A stretch of 64,000 bases of DNA from Ruminococcaceae bacterium BL-6 (GCA_902810075.1 LR778135.1:1302001-1366000); one strand, 5' to 3'; counted from the stretch's first letter, positions 1 to 7,321 are shown. Notes: generated from the letters alone by a model not told the origin. Made by a program: numbers and translations.

Positions 1-536
1 AATAGAATATTGCAACATATGGTGGTAAAGACGCGTGAAGATGCGGGCCGAAAAGCAGAACCGAGCTATGGAATTATCGACTCTCAAAGTGTCAAGACTG
101 TAGCCGCAAGCGAGAAACGCGGTATTGACGGAGGGAAAAAACGAAAGGACGCAAGCGGCACATCGTCGTAGACGTGATGGGAAATCTGCTTGCAGTCGTC
201 GTCCATGCGGCGAATATTCATGACACGAAGTCGGGCATTGAACCGGCAAAACTTGCTTTTAAGCGCTACTCATCCATCCAAAGATTCTGCGCTGACGCGG
301 GATATCGCGGTACTTTTGTTCTTGATGTGGATAAGGCCCTTGGCCTTGGCGTGGACATTTCGGAAAAAATCAAACCGCACCAGTGGGAAAAGCTTCCCTG
401 GCGTTGGGTGGTTGAGCGTACCTTTAGTTGGCTGAATAACTCCCGTCGTCTCAGCAAGGATTATGAAATTACTACCGATTCTGCTGAAACTATCGTTAAA
501 ATCTCTCACTTTCATACACTGCTTAAACGCTTGTGA
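1..536 (+). pseudogene. IS5-family transposase, 5'-truncated by the window, two reading frames
   Basis: DDE transposase domain (DDE_Tnp_1 type). The first frame shows the first catalytic Asp in GIIDSQSVKT and runs into a stop at 169-171. The second frame continues with the second Asp in CADAGYRG and the catalytic Glu in WVVERTFSWL, ending LLKRL at 536. The two join by a -1 shift at a run of six A at 136-141, giving GGKKTKGRKRH, the usual conserved sequence there. The run reads GGG AAA AAA CGA, which is a poorer slippery site than the A AAA AAG in the second IS of this window. A one-base deletion from a seven-A run is therefore as likely as programmed frameshifting. Probably inactive in the first case and active in the second; this cannot be settled here. 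Confidence 0.75.
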
Positions 537-546
537 ATACAGGCTC
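1..546 (+). mobile_element. IS5-family insertion sequence, right-hand part
   Basis: The right portion of an IS5-family element enters from the left window edge. It carries the C-terminal two thirds of a DDE transposase and ends near 546 in a CAGGCTC end, the kind of end (GAGCCTG inward) found on IS5-family elements, followed by TTA. The left end lies outside the window, so size and target duplication cannot be checked. The element stops about four bases before the ribosome binding site of the lipoamide dehydrogenase gene, so whatever natural leader or upstream partner that gene had has been separated from it. Confidence 0.75.
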
Positions 547-565
547 TTAGGAAGGAGTCCTTGAT

Positions 566-1963
566 TTGTCTGAATTAGCAGTTGATATTTGCGTGCTGGG
601 AGCCGGCCCGGCCGGATACGTTGCCGCGATACGCGCGGCCCAGCTTGGGGCCAGGGTCGCGCTCATCGAGAAGGGGGAGCTCGGCGGGACGTGCCTGAAT
701 CGGGGCTGCATTCCCACAAAGACTTTGTTAAAGACCGCCGCTGTTTATGAAGAAATCGCGCATGCCGGTCATTTCGGGATAAGGCTCTGCAAAGACGCGG
801 CCAGCGTCGATTCGGCAGCAGTCCTCAAACGCAAAGACACGGTGGTTCGTTTCCTGCGGTCGGGCATTGAACAACTGATGAAAAAAAACGGCGTAACGGT
901 CTGCAAGGGCGTCGGCAGAATTCAATCGAGCCGCTGCGTGCAGGTGGAGACCGCGAAGGGCGGCCTCACCGTTCGCTGCGATAAACTGATTCTGGCCGCC
1001 GGTTCCGCCCCGCTGGTTCCGCCGATTCCCGGCGCGGACACCGACGGGGTCCTTACAAGCGACGACGCCCTGCAGACGTCCGAGGTGCCGGGCAGCATCG
1101 TCATAGTAGGCGGCGGGGTCATCGGTCTTGAATTCGCCTCTTACTACAGCACTCTCGGTTCGGCGGTAACCGTCGTGGAAATGAAAGATCGGATCCTTCC
1201 CGGAGAAGACGCAGAAATATCGCAGGCGCTGACGCGCCTGATGAAAAAGCGCGGCGTAAAATTCAAGCTGGGCGTAAAAGTGCTGCGCATCGATCGGGCG
1301 GAAGACGGTTTGAACACGCAGATCGAGGAGAAGGGCGCATGCTCTTCCTTCTCCTCCGACAGGGTCCTGATCGCCGTGGGGAGAAAGCTGTGCGGATTGA
1401 CGCCCGACGCCGTCAACCTTGGGCTGAAAGAAAACCGCGGCGCGATTGTTGTGGATGAGCATATGCGGACCTCGGTCGGGGGCGTCTATGCCGCGGGCGA
1501 CGCGACGGGCGGCCGGCTGCTTGCGCATCTGGCCTTCGCTCAGGGGCGGATCGCCGCGGAAAACGCAGCCGGCCTGAATACCAGCGCGGCATCCCTCGTT
1601 GTGCCTGCCTGCGTCTATACGGAACCGGAAGCGGCCTCCGTGGGACTCAATGAGGAGACCGCGAAACAGGCGGGTTTTGACTGCATGGTCGGGCGTTTCG
1701 ATTTTCGCGCCAACGGCCGATCACTGAGCCTTGGCAACCGCGACGGTTTTGTCAAGGTGATTGCCGATAAGAGCAGCGGTGTGTTGCTGGGGGCCTGCAT
1801 CTTCGGACCCGATGCTTCCGAAATGATTTCCGAGCTTACGCTCGCGGTGACGCTCAAAGCAAACATAACCGTGCTTGCCGATATGATACATCCCCATCCC
1901 TCGCTGGCGGAGGCTGTTTCGGAAGCCTGCGCGGACGCACTGGGGAGGGCCATCCATAAGTAG
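566..1963 (+). CDS. lpdA: Dihydrolipoyl dehydrogenase (lipoamide dehydrogenase, E3)
   Basis: Flavoprotein that reoxidises the dihydrolipoyl group of 2-oxoacid dehydrogenase or glycine cleavage complexes, passing electrons to NAD in the cytoplasm. The 465 residues match the family length. An FAD-binding GAGPAG lies near residue 12, the redox-active disulfide is Cys43/Cys48 in GGTCLNRGCIPTK, the NAD-binding GGGVIG lies near residue 181, and the catalytic His is in HPHPSLAEA near residue 444. The TTG start is preceded by GGAAGGAG at a good distance. Partner genes (lipoyl carrier, decarboxylase) are not seen downstream, where only a serine dehydratase fragment follows, and an IS lies directly upstream. 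The complex it serves is therefore unknown. Plain disulfide reductase relatives are less likely given the LpdA-type active-site sequence. Confidence 0.93.
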   Translation: MSELAVDICVLGAGPAGYVAAIRAAQLGARVALIEKGELGGTCLNRGCIPTKTLLKTAAVYEEIAHAGHFGIRLCKDAASVDSAAVLKRKDTVVRFLRSGIEQLMKKNGVTVCKGVGRIQSSRCVQVETAKGGLTVRCDKLILAAGSAPLVPPIPGADTDGVLTSDDALQTSEVPGSIVIVGGGVIGLEFASYYSTLGSAVTVVEMKDRILPGEDAEISQALTRLMKKRGVKFKLGVKVLRIDRAEDGLNTQIEEKGACSSFSSDRVLIAVGRKLCGLTPDAVNLGLKENRGAIVVDEHMRTSVGGVYAAGDATGGRLLAHLAFAQGRIAAENAAGLNTSAASLVVPACVYTEPEAASVGLNEETAKQAGFDCMVGRFDFRANGRSLSLGNRDGFVKVIADKSSGVLLGACIFGPDASEMISELTLAVTLKANITVLADMIHPHPSLAEAVSEACADALGRAIHK

Positions 1964-1965
1964 CT

Positions 1966-2217
1966 CTGGCCGAGGTAAATGCCTGCATGGGTAAAATTAT
2001 CGCCGCTCCGACAGCCGGCTCCTGCGGGATACTGCCGGCGGCGCTGCTGTCCGTCAGGGAAGAACTGGGCATTTTTGAGGACCGCACGACAATGGCCCTT
2101 TTCGCCTCGGCCGGAATCGGGCTGGTGATTGCCCAAAGGGCATGCGTTTCCGGCACGCAGGGAGGCTGCCAGGCAGAATGCGGCAGCGCTGCGGCCCATG
2201 GCAACTTTATAAAATAA
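1966..2217 (+). pseudogene. sdaAA: L-serine dehydratase alpha-subunit fragment
   Basis: A stretch beginning right after the lpdA stop encodes LAEVNACMGKIIAAPTAGSC and, further on, SGTQGGCQAECGSAAA. These are signature sequences of the alpha subunit of iron-sulfur L-serine ammonia-lyase (serine to pyruvate plus ammonia). Only about 80 of the usual 290 or so residues remain. The N-terminal third is missing and the frame leaves the family sequence after GSAAA, ending HGNFIK. The possible start inside it (ATG 1987) has no convincing ribosome binding site. This is a decayed remnant, and its junction with lpdA suggests a deletion between two once-separate genes. Confidence 0.75.
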
Positions 2218-2220
2218 TAA

Positions 2221-2264
2221 AAGGCCCTGATAAATGCAAATTATCTAGCATATATCAGGGCTTT
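2221..2264 (-). terminator. Terminator after tRNA-Leu
   Basis: Arms CCCTGATA (2225-2232) and TATCAGGG (2253-2260) form a perfect 8-bp stem. Read leftward the stem is followed by CCTTTTATT, a usable U-tract. It lies just beyond the 3' end of tRNA-Leu on the same strand, and could also stop transcription coming from lpdA. Confidence 0.75.
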
Positions 2265-2268
2265 CGTA

Positions 2269-2355
2269 TGGTGCCGCTGGCCGGACTCGGACCGGCACGG
2301 TATCGCTACCGAGGGATTTTAAGTCCCTTGTGTCTGCCAATTTCACCACAGCGGC
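2269..2355 (-). tRNA. tRNA-Leu (anticodon UAA)
   Basis: The reverse strand folds as a class II tRNA. The acceptor stem is GCCGCTG/CAGCGGC (2349-2355 with 2273-2279), with an encoded CCA at the 3' end (2269-2271). The D-arm contains TTGGCAGAC, and the anticodon stem AGGGA/TCCCT encloses the loop CTTAAAA, giving anticodon TAA. The long variable arm CGGTAGCGATACCG is typical of leucine tRNA, and the T-arm contains GTCCGAGTC. It has its own promoter upstream (2387-2415) and a terminator downstream. Confidence 0.95.
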
Positions 2356-2386
2356 AAAAAATATTTCATCCTAGAACGTGATGGTT

Positions 2387-2415
2387 ATTATAGCACAATC
2401 AAAAGGCAAAATCAA
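2387..2415 (-). promoter_or_regulatory. Promoter of tRNA-Leu
   Basis: On the reverse strand, TTGATT (2415-2410) and TATAAT (2392-2387) are separated by 17 bases, with the -10 element about 31 bases before the mature tRNA 5' end. This is a near-consensus housekeeping promoter, so the tRNA does not depend on the T-box transcript further upstream. Confidence 0.7.
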
Positions 2416-2495
2416 TTCCTCCGCCTGTTTTTCCGAAGCGTGGAATTTTCTGTGCTTGTTCCGGCCTTTCCGCGGGACCCCTCTCCGGAAAAAGG

Positions 2496-2530
2496 GAAGA
2501 AGCCCCGCCGTGCGGCGGGGCTTCTTCCTT
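2496..2530. terminator. Bidirectional terminator hairpin
   Basis: Arms GAAGAAGCCCCGCC and GGCGGGGCTTCTTC close on a short loop. Rightward it is followed by CTTTTG and leftward by a CCCTTTTTCC tract. It would stop leftward readthrough from the T-box leader before tRNA-Leu. Confidence 0.75.
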
Positions 2531-2664
2531 TTGATTGTTTTACTTTTATTGGAAAAGATGTAATCATAATTCATTTCCACAGGCGGACCATCGGGCCATA
2601 TCCCTAAATGATAGGCCCAAACGGCTTTCCGGATCCTGCGGAATCCCGGTTGCGGTGCGTTCGG
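2531..2664 (-). other. Remnant segment between T-box leader and its terminator
   Basis: This 134-base stretch is all that lies between the T-box switch and the next terminator on the same strand. One reverse frame is open from the switch to a stop at about 2560, but has no start with a ribosome binding site and resembles nothing I recognise. The simplest reading is that the gene once controlled by the T-box has been deleted, leaving leader and trailer. Confidence 0.4.
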
Positions 2665-2957
2665 CAATAAAAAAGCCCCGTCTCCGGCTCACAGCCGGAG
2701 ACGGGGCAATCAGCTCCGCGTTACCACTCCGATTACCGCATCAAGAATGCGGTCACTCAGTTCACGTCCGGCTAAAACAACGCTGGACGTGCCTCCTCTG
2801 TAACGGTAGGAAACCGGTTTTGCCTACTTTTCATTCGGTAAACTGCTCCCAGGCGAGAAGCCGGGCCTTTTTTGCCGCCTTTCCAGCAACGGCGGCTCTC
2901 TGTGAAAAAGACGCTCCGGTTGTAGCTCCTGATCTCTGCATTTTCAGATATTTATTT
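2665..2957 (-). promoter_or_regulatory. T-box leader, probable leucine (CUC) specifier, no downstream gene
   Basis: The reverse strand shows a complete T-box layout. Stem I has the distal CAGAGAG...GTTGCTG loop (about 2878-2909). The stem III and linker region is followed by CCGTTA (about 2805). The T-box proper, GGAGTGGTAACGCGG (2730-2716), is followed by a terminator of GCCCCGTCTCCGGC paired with its complement (2675-2707) and TTTTTTATT. By alignment of the stem I base with the B. subtilis glyQS leader, where specifier, one purine, a 5-nt arm and GAGC follow in order, the matching arm here is CCTGG (2853-2849), paired with TCAGG. This places the specifier at CTC (2857-2855), a leucine codon. 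The specifier call is inference; the T-box itself is clear. No coding gene follows before the next terminator. Confidence 0.85.
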
Positions 2958-2963
2958 ATCTCT

Positions 2964-2992
2964 ATTTTAGCACCGCGAAATTGCCTTGTCAA
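2964..2992 (-). promoter_or_regulatory. Promoter of the T-box leader
   Basis: On the reverse strand, TTGACA (2992-2987), a 17-base spacer and TAAAAT (2969-2964) place the start near 2957, immediately before stem I of the T-box. The perfect -35 and correct spacing suggest the leader is still transcribed. Confidence 0.75.
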
Positions 2993-3118
2993 CCCGGCAT
3001 TTTTAAAATGCGGATTTTTCCGGTTTTGGTGTTCCGGACCGATGGAAATTTTTTCTTCCGGGCCGGAATAAACGGATTTTTTCCTCCGTATGATAATAGA
3101 AGGCGCAGCCCGCATATC

Positions 3119-3280
3119 AGGCCTCGTTTGAAAAATTAAGGAACCAGTCTATCTTCGGCTAAAATTGCGCCGCCCGGCTTCAAAAACACTCGGGATCCGG
3201 AAAGAATTCCTGCGCTTTTTTCCTTGTTCGGCGCAATTTTATCTCGAAAATCCGTCGCTTTTATTTCTCAAACAAGACCT
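3119..3280. repeat. Hairpin repeat (MITE-like), copy A
   Basis: A 162-base element begins AGGCCTCGTTTGAAAAAT and ends with the near complement ATTTCTCAAACAAGACCT. A second inverted pair lies inside (AAAATTGCGCCG / CGGCGCAATTTT) and a third at the centre (GGGATCC / GAATTCC), so the whole unit can fold into one long stem. A closely similar copy sits at 20466-20626, and an ends-only version at 35419-35471. It carries no credible gene. It ends two bases before the -35 element of the murE promoter. Confidence 0.85.
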
Positions 3281-3282
3281 GG

Positions 3283-3311
3283 TTGACATTGAAACTGCAA
3301 TCGTCTATTAT
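3283..3311 (+). promoter_or_regulatory. Promoter of murE-murF
   Basis: TTGACA (3283-3288), a 17-base spacer and TATTAT (3306-3311, continuing TATAATAAAC) form a near-consensus promoter directly after the hairpin repeat. About 210 bases of leader separate it from the murE start. I see no recognisable riboswitch in that leader. Confidence 0.75.
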
Positions 3312-3525
3312 AATAAACTGTGTGAAATACCTGCGGATTGCAGGAAAAGGAAAAAACGGATTCCGCGCCGCGGGGTCCCGCAAAATTGGGAAACGGGTTG
3401 CGGCAGTCTCCGCCGGTGCGCGGATACTGCCCTGCTTTTTGAAATTTTCGGGTGCGCGGCGGGAAAAATGGTAGGATAGTAAAATAAATTCGATCCTCAT
3501 GAAAATCAGGACAGGGGGCTCTTTT

Positions 3526-4983
3526 ATGAAATTGAAGGATTTACTGGTCGGCCTGGAATATACCTGTTCGGACGGCGTCGATGTCCCCATTACGGACTTG
3601 GTTTATGACTCCAGAAAAATATCGCCCGGCTGCGCCTTTGTCTGCCTGCGCGGCTCGTCGGCGGACGGACACGCTTTTGCCGCACAGGCGGCGGAAAAAG
3701 GCGCCGCGGCAATCGTCGCGGAGGAACCGGTCGAAGCGGACGCCCCCGTTGTCATGGTAAAGGACACCCGCTACGCCCTTGCGCTGATGTCGGCCGCGTA
3801 TTTCGGCCATCCGGCGCAGAGGATGAAGACCATCGGGGTGACCGGGACAAAAGGGAAAACGACCACCTGCTATATGATCCGCTCGATTCTGGAAAGCGCG
3901 GGCCTCAAGACCGGGATCATCGGCACGATCGGCGCCGTCATCGGCGACCGGGTGGCCCCCACGGAAAACACCACACCGGAATCTTACGAGGTGCAGTGTT
4001 TCATGAAGACAATGGCGGATGAGGGCTGCCGCTGCGTGGTGATGGAGGCATCCTCCATCGGGCTGAAAGCGCACCGCACCTCGGGATTCACGTTCGACAT
4101 CGGCCTGTTCACCAACTTTTCGCCCGATCATATCGGGGGAAACGAGCACGCTTCGCTCGCGGAATACATGGAATGCAAGAGCAGGCTGTTCCGCCAGTGC
4201 AGGATCGGCGTCGTAAATATCGACGACGAAAACTGGGAAGGGGTGCTGAAAGGCCACACCTGTTCGCTGGAAACCTACGGCTTTTCCAAAGATGCGGCGC
4301 TGCGCGCGGAGAACGAGAAGCTGATTTCCCGCGCGGGCTATCTCGGGGTGAGCTTCGACCTGAAAGGGCAGCTCGATTTTCCGGTGAAGGTCGATATTCC
4401 CGGGAAATTCAGCGTGTACAACGCGCTTGCCGCCATCGCGGTCTGCCGCCATTTTCCGGTGACGGAACAGAACATTCTGGACGGCCTGAACTCCGTAAAG
4501 GTCAAGGGGCGGGTAGAGCCGGTTCCCGTGCCGGGCCATTACACGTTGCTGATCGATTACGCGCACAACGCGGTCAGCATGGAAAATATTCTGGAAACGC
4601 TGCGCGAATACCATCCGCACCGCCTGATCTGCATGTTCGGGGCGGGCGGAAACCGCGCAAAATCCCGCCGGTACGAGATGGGGGAGGTCAGCGGGCGCCT
4701 GTCCGATCTTTCGGTCGTCACGGCGGACAATTCCCGGTTTGAGGATGTCATGGACATCATCGCGGATATCAAGACCGGGCTGGCCAAAACGGATGGGAAA
4801 TACGTTGTGATCCCCGACCGCAGAGAGGCGATCCGCTACTGCATCGAAAATGCGCAGGACGGCGACATCATCGTTCTCGCGGGCAAGGGACATGAGGATT
4901 ATCAGGAAATCCGAGGGGTCAAGCGCCATTTCGACGAGCGCGAGGTGGTGGCCGATATCCTGAAGGAACTTGGGAAAGCGTGA
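3526..4983 (+). CDS. murE: UDP-N-acetylmuramyl-tripeptide synthetase
   Basis: Cytoplasmic Mur ligase that adds the third amino acid to UDP-MurNAc-L-Ala-D-Glu during peptidoglycan precursor synthesis. The ATP-binding GTKGKTT lies near residues 107-113, with a carbamylated-lysine region and a C-terminal KGHEDYQ. The substrate-selecting motif that reads DNPR in diaminopimelate-adding enzymes is DNSR here, so the key Arg is kept and Pro replaced. Diaminopimelate is the likeliest substrate, but this is not certain. I chose ATG 3526 (485 residues) because GGGGG precedes it at the right distance. An in-frame ATG at 3499 lacks a site. The stop is separated by a few bases from the murF start, so the two are co-transcribed. 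Confidence 0.92.
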   Translation: MKLKDLLVGLEYTCSDGVDVPITDLVYDSRKISPGCAFVCLRGSSADGHAFAAQAAEKGAAAIVAEEPVEADAPVVMVKDTRYALALMSAAYFGHPAQRMKTIGVTGTKGKTTTCYMIRSILESAGLKTGIIGTIGAVIGDRVAPTENTTPESYEVQCFMKTMADEGCRCVVMEASSIGLKAHRTSGFTFDIGLFTNFSPDHIGGNEHASLAEYMECKSRLFRQCRIGVVNIDDENWEGVLKGHTCSLETYGFSKDAALRAENEKLISRAGYLGVSFDLKGQLDFPVKVDIPGKFSVYNALAAIAVCRHFPVTEQNILDGLNSVKVKGRVEPVPVPGHYTLLIDYAHNAVSMENILETLREYHPHRLICMFGAGGNRAKSRRYEMGEVSGRLSDLSVVTADNSRFEDVMDIIADIKTGLAKTDGKYVVIPDRREAIRYCIENAQDGDIIVLAGKGHEDYQEIRGVKRHFDEREVVADILKELGKA

Positions 4984-4990
4984 CGGACAA

Positions 4991-6358
4991 ATGGAAATGC
5001 GGGTAGAGGAAATCGTAAAGGCCTGCGGCGGAAAGCTGCTGTGCGGGCGCGGGGACGCGGCCGTCACATCCGTTGAGACCGACAGCCGCGCGGTGCGCCC
5101 CGGCGCGCTTTTTGTGCCGATCAGGGGCGAACGGACGGATGCCCACCGGTTTATTCCGTCCGTTCTGGAAGCCGGCGCGGCGGCGGTGCTCACCCAGGAA
5201 CACGGCAGTGCGGACGGCGCCGGCGCCTGGATCGCCGTGCGGGACACGCGCGAGGCGCTTCGGAAGATCGCGGGGGCCTACCGCGCGAAATTCCAGATCC
5301 CCGTGGTCGGCGTCACGGGCAGTGTGGGGAAAACCACCACGAAGGAAATGATCGGCCTTGCGCTTTCCGCCGGATTGCGCGTCATGAAAACCGAAGGAAA
5401 TTTCAACAGCCAGATCGGCGTGCCGCTGACCGTTTTCCGCCTTTCCCCGGAGCATCAGGCGGCCGTCGTCGAGATGGGGATGAGCGATTTCGGGGAGATG
5501 GGCCGGATCGCGCAGGTCGCAAGGCCGACCTGCGCCGTCATGACGAACATCGGGATGTCCCATCTGGAAAACCTGAAGACCCGGCAGAATATCCGTTCGG
5601 AAAAGCTGCACATCACCGACTGCTTTACGAAGGATTCCGTCCTGTTCCTGAACGGCGACGATCCGCTTCTGGCCGAGCTGGATCACACCCTGCCGTTCCG
5701 CACCGTGCGGTTCGGGATGGATCCCCGCTGCGATTGGCGCGCGGAGGATGTGAAGTCCGAAGGGGACCGCACGGAATTCACGGCGGCCTTTTCCGGCCGC
5801 CGCCTGAAGCTGACGCTTCCCGTTCCTGGGCTTCACAATGTCCGGAACGCGCTGGCGGCCCTTGCCGTCGCGGAGCATCTGGGCGTCGGCGCGGAAAAGG
5901 CCGCGCGGGCCCTCGCTTCCTACCGGTCCCCGGCCATGCGCCAGCAGGTCATCCGCGCTGGCGGCGTCACCGTGCTCGACGATTCGTACAACGCCAGCCC
6001 GGATTCCGTCCGCAGCAGCATCGACGTGCTTCACGGCCTGAAAAAGGGCGGGCGCGCCGTCTGCGTGTTCGCCGACATGCTGGAGCTGGGCGATCTTTCC
6101 GCGCAGGCGCATTTCGAAACGGGCGTCTATGCCGCGCGGAGCGGCGTGGACGCGCTGTTCACGGTGGGGGAGCAGGCGAAGGAGATCGCGCGGGGCGCCC
6201 GTTCGGAAAATCCTTCGCTTCCGGTCTTTTCGTTCCTCACGAACGAAGAGGCTTCCCAAAGCCTGAAAGCCTACTTAAGGCCCGGGGACGCGGTCGTCGT
6301 GAAAGGGTCCCGCGGCATGAAAACCGATGAGATCGTCAGAAGCCTGACTCAGGGATAA
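4991..6358 (+). CDS. murF: UDP-MurNAc-tripeptide--D-alanyl-D-alanine ligase
   Basis: Cytoplasmic Mur ligase that adds D-Ala-D-Ala to the UDP-MurNAc-tripeptide made by the preceding enzyme. Three Mur domains are recognisable: an N-terminal domain with SVETDSRAVRPGALFVP, a central ATPase with GVTGSVGKTTTKEM and the EGNFNSQIGVPLT motif, and a C-terminal domain with VLDDSYNASPDSVRSS. The 455 residues agree with the family. The start is taken at ATG 4991, seven bases after the murE stop. ATG 4997 is possible, and TTG 4970 would overlap murE. No strong Shine-Dalgarno sequence is seen, which suggests translational coupling to murE. Confidence 0.93.
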   Translation: MEMRVEEIVKACGGKLLCGRGDAAVTSVETDSRAVRPGALFVPIRGERTDAHRFIPSVLEAGAAAVLTQEHGSADGAGAWIAVRDTREALRKIAGAYRAKFQIPVVGVTGSVGKTTTKEMIGLALSAGLRVMKTEGNFNSQIGVPLTVFRLSPEHQAAVVEMGMSDFGEMGRIAQVARPTCAVMTNIGMSHLENLKTRQNIRSEKLHITDCFTKDSVLFLNGDDPLLAELDHTLPFRTVRFGMDPRCDWRAEDVKSEGDRTEFTAAFSGRRLKLTLPVPGLHNVRNALAALAVAEHLGVGAEKAARALASYRSPAMRQQVIRAGGVTVLDDSYNASPDSVRSSIDVLHGLKKGGRAVCVFADMLELGDLSAQAHFETGVYAARSGVDALFTVGEQAKEIARGARSENPSLPVFSFLTNEEASQSLKAYLRPGDAVVVKGSRGMKTDEIVRSLTQG

Positions 6359-6381
6359 ATTTTTTAAGATTTTTTGTAGAA

Positions 6382-6419
6382 GGCGGAGCGGCCCGAACAG
6401 GCCCGCTCCGCCCTTTCTA
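6382..6419 (+). terminator. Terminator after murF
   Basis: GGCGGAGCGG pairs with CCGCTCCGCC across a short loop, followed by CTTTCTAT. It closes the murE-murF unit 25 bases past the stop. Confidence 0.75.
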
Positions 6420-6496
6420 TGCGCCTTTCCGCAAAATTAGAACTGGAATCCTGTACAAATCGAATTGGAAAAAAGGAAAAAAATTCTCCGTTTTCC

Positions 6497-6541
6497 TTGA
6501 TTTTCCTCCGGAGTTATGTTAGAATGTAACCAATTTGTTAC
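6497..6541 (+). promoter_or_regulatory. Promoter with WalR-like box upstream of the NlpC/P60 gene
   Basis: TTGATT (6497-6502), 17 bases and TAGAAT (6520-6525) form the promoter. Overlapping its last base and extending downstream is TGTAAC-N5-TGTTAC (6525-6541). This fits the published WalR (YycF) consensus of two TGTWAH hexamers separated by five bases. A second pair, TGTAAT-N4-TGTAAT, follows at about 6545-6560 with one base less spacing. WalR controls cell-wall hydrolases in Firmicutes, and the gene downstream is one. A site over the start of transcription would suggest repression, but that part is inference. Confidence 0.6.
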
Positions 6542-6616
6542 CATTGTAATATTTTGTAATGACGGCCGTTTCGGCGGCCTTGAAAAAAACGGAGTGAGAA
6601 ACAGGGAGGATTGAGA

Positions 6617-7321
6617 ATGAAGAAAAAGCTGATTGCAGTCATCGCGCTGACCTTGTCCGTCCTGACGGCGTCCGCCGCCGGCCTTGGCGGCGGGACCCCC
6701 GCCGAGGCGGCGGAAGCGAAAACGGGGGTCGGCCTTGCGAATCATGTGCTCAAGGCATACCGGGAAAAATGGAAATATTCCTACGGCGCCTACGGCCAGA
6801 TCCGGAACGGAACCAGATACACCGACTGTTCGGGCCTGATCAAATCCTATCTTTGGTGGACGGGCGACAAGACCAACCCGAACCCCAGGCTCAGCAATGT
6901 GGCTGGCTCCGGAAGCGGCATGCTGAGCGCCGCCAAAACGAAGGGAACCATCAATTATTCCAAAACGTCGTCCCTGCCCAGAATCCACGGCCTGATTTTA
7001 TATCAGCCCGGTCATGTGGGCGTTTACGTCGGCGGCAACGTCGCGATCGACAACCGCGACGTCGGGTATGATATCAAGAGCGCGAAGGTCTTCGGAGGCC
7101 CGAAGAATAAATGGACAACCTGGTTTAAACTTCCCCAGCTTACATACCCGACCTCCGGTTTTGCCAAATACGACAACCAGACCTTTTATTACGATAAGGG
7201 CGAATACGTGGTGAGCACGACCAGAACGCTGAACGGGACGGTCTATACCTTTAATTCCAACGGCATTCTGACGGCCAGCGCGCCCACCCAGGCGGCGGCG
7301 GTTGCCGCGGCGTCTAAATAA
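6617..7321 (+). CDS. Secreted NlpC/P60-family cell-wall hydrolase
   Basis: Probable peptidoglycan endopeptidase acting outside the membrane. The first 33 or so residues are a signal peptide (MKKK, a hydrophobic stretch, then AEAAEA). The NlpC/P60-like domain carries the catalytic Cys71 in TDCSGL and His133 in PGHVGVYVGG, followed by a conserved NVAIDNRD region. After the domain come about 50 residues ending in an Ala-rich tail, with no SH3 or LysM module visible. The start ATG 6617 follows GGGAGG. The gene stands alone between two terminators, behind a promoter with a WalR-like box. The exact bond cleaved cannot be told from sequence. Confidence 0.85.
   Translation: MKKKLIAVIALTLSVLTASAAGLGGGTPAEAAEAKTGVGLANHVLKAYREKWKYSYGAYGQIRNGTRYTDCSGLIKSYLWWTGDKTNPNPRLSNVAGSGSGMLSAAKTKGTINYSKTSSLPRIHGLILYQPGHVGVYVGGNVAIDNRDVGYDIKSAKVFGGPKNKWTTWFKLPQLTYPTSGFAKYDNQTFYYDKGEYVVSTTRTLNGTVYTFNSNGILTASAPTQAAAVAAASK

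Noticed and set aside
2371..2667. Reverse-strand open frame of 98 codons between the T-box and tRNA-Leu
   Set aside because: It runs through a strong terminator hairpin and has no ribosome binding site; the sequence in the terminator is low-complexity Arg/Lys.
3165..3479. Open frame sharing a peptide with one at 20430-20642
   Set aside because: The shared peptide comes only from the hairpin repeats A and B, and each frame leaves similarity at the repeat edge. No ribosome binding site.
3541..5247. Long antisense open frame (568 codons) over murE
   Set aside because: GC-rich codon bias leaves the antisense frame open. There is no start signal and no recognisable domain, while murE on the other strand is certain.
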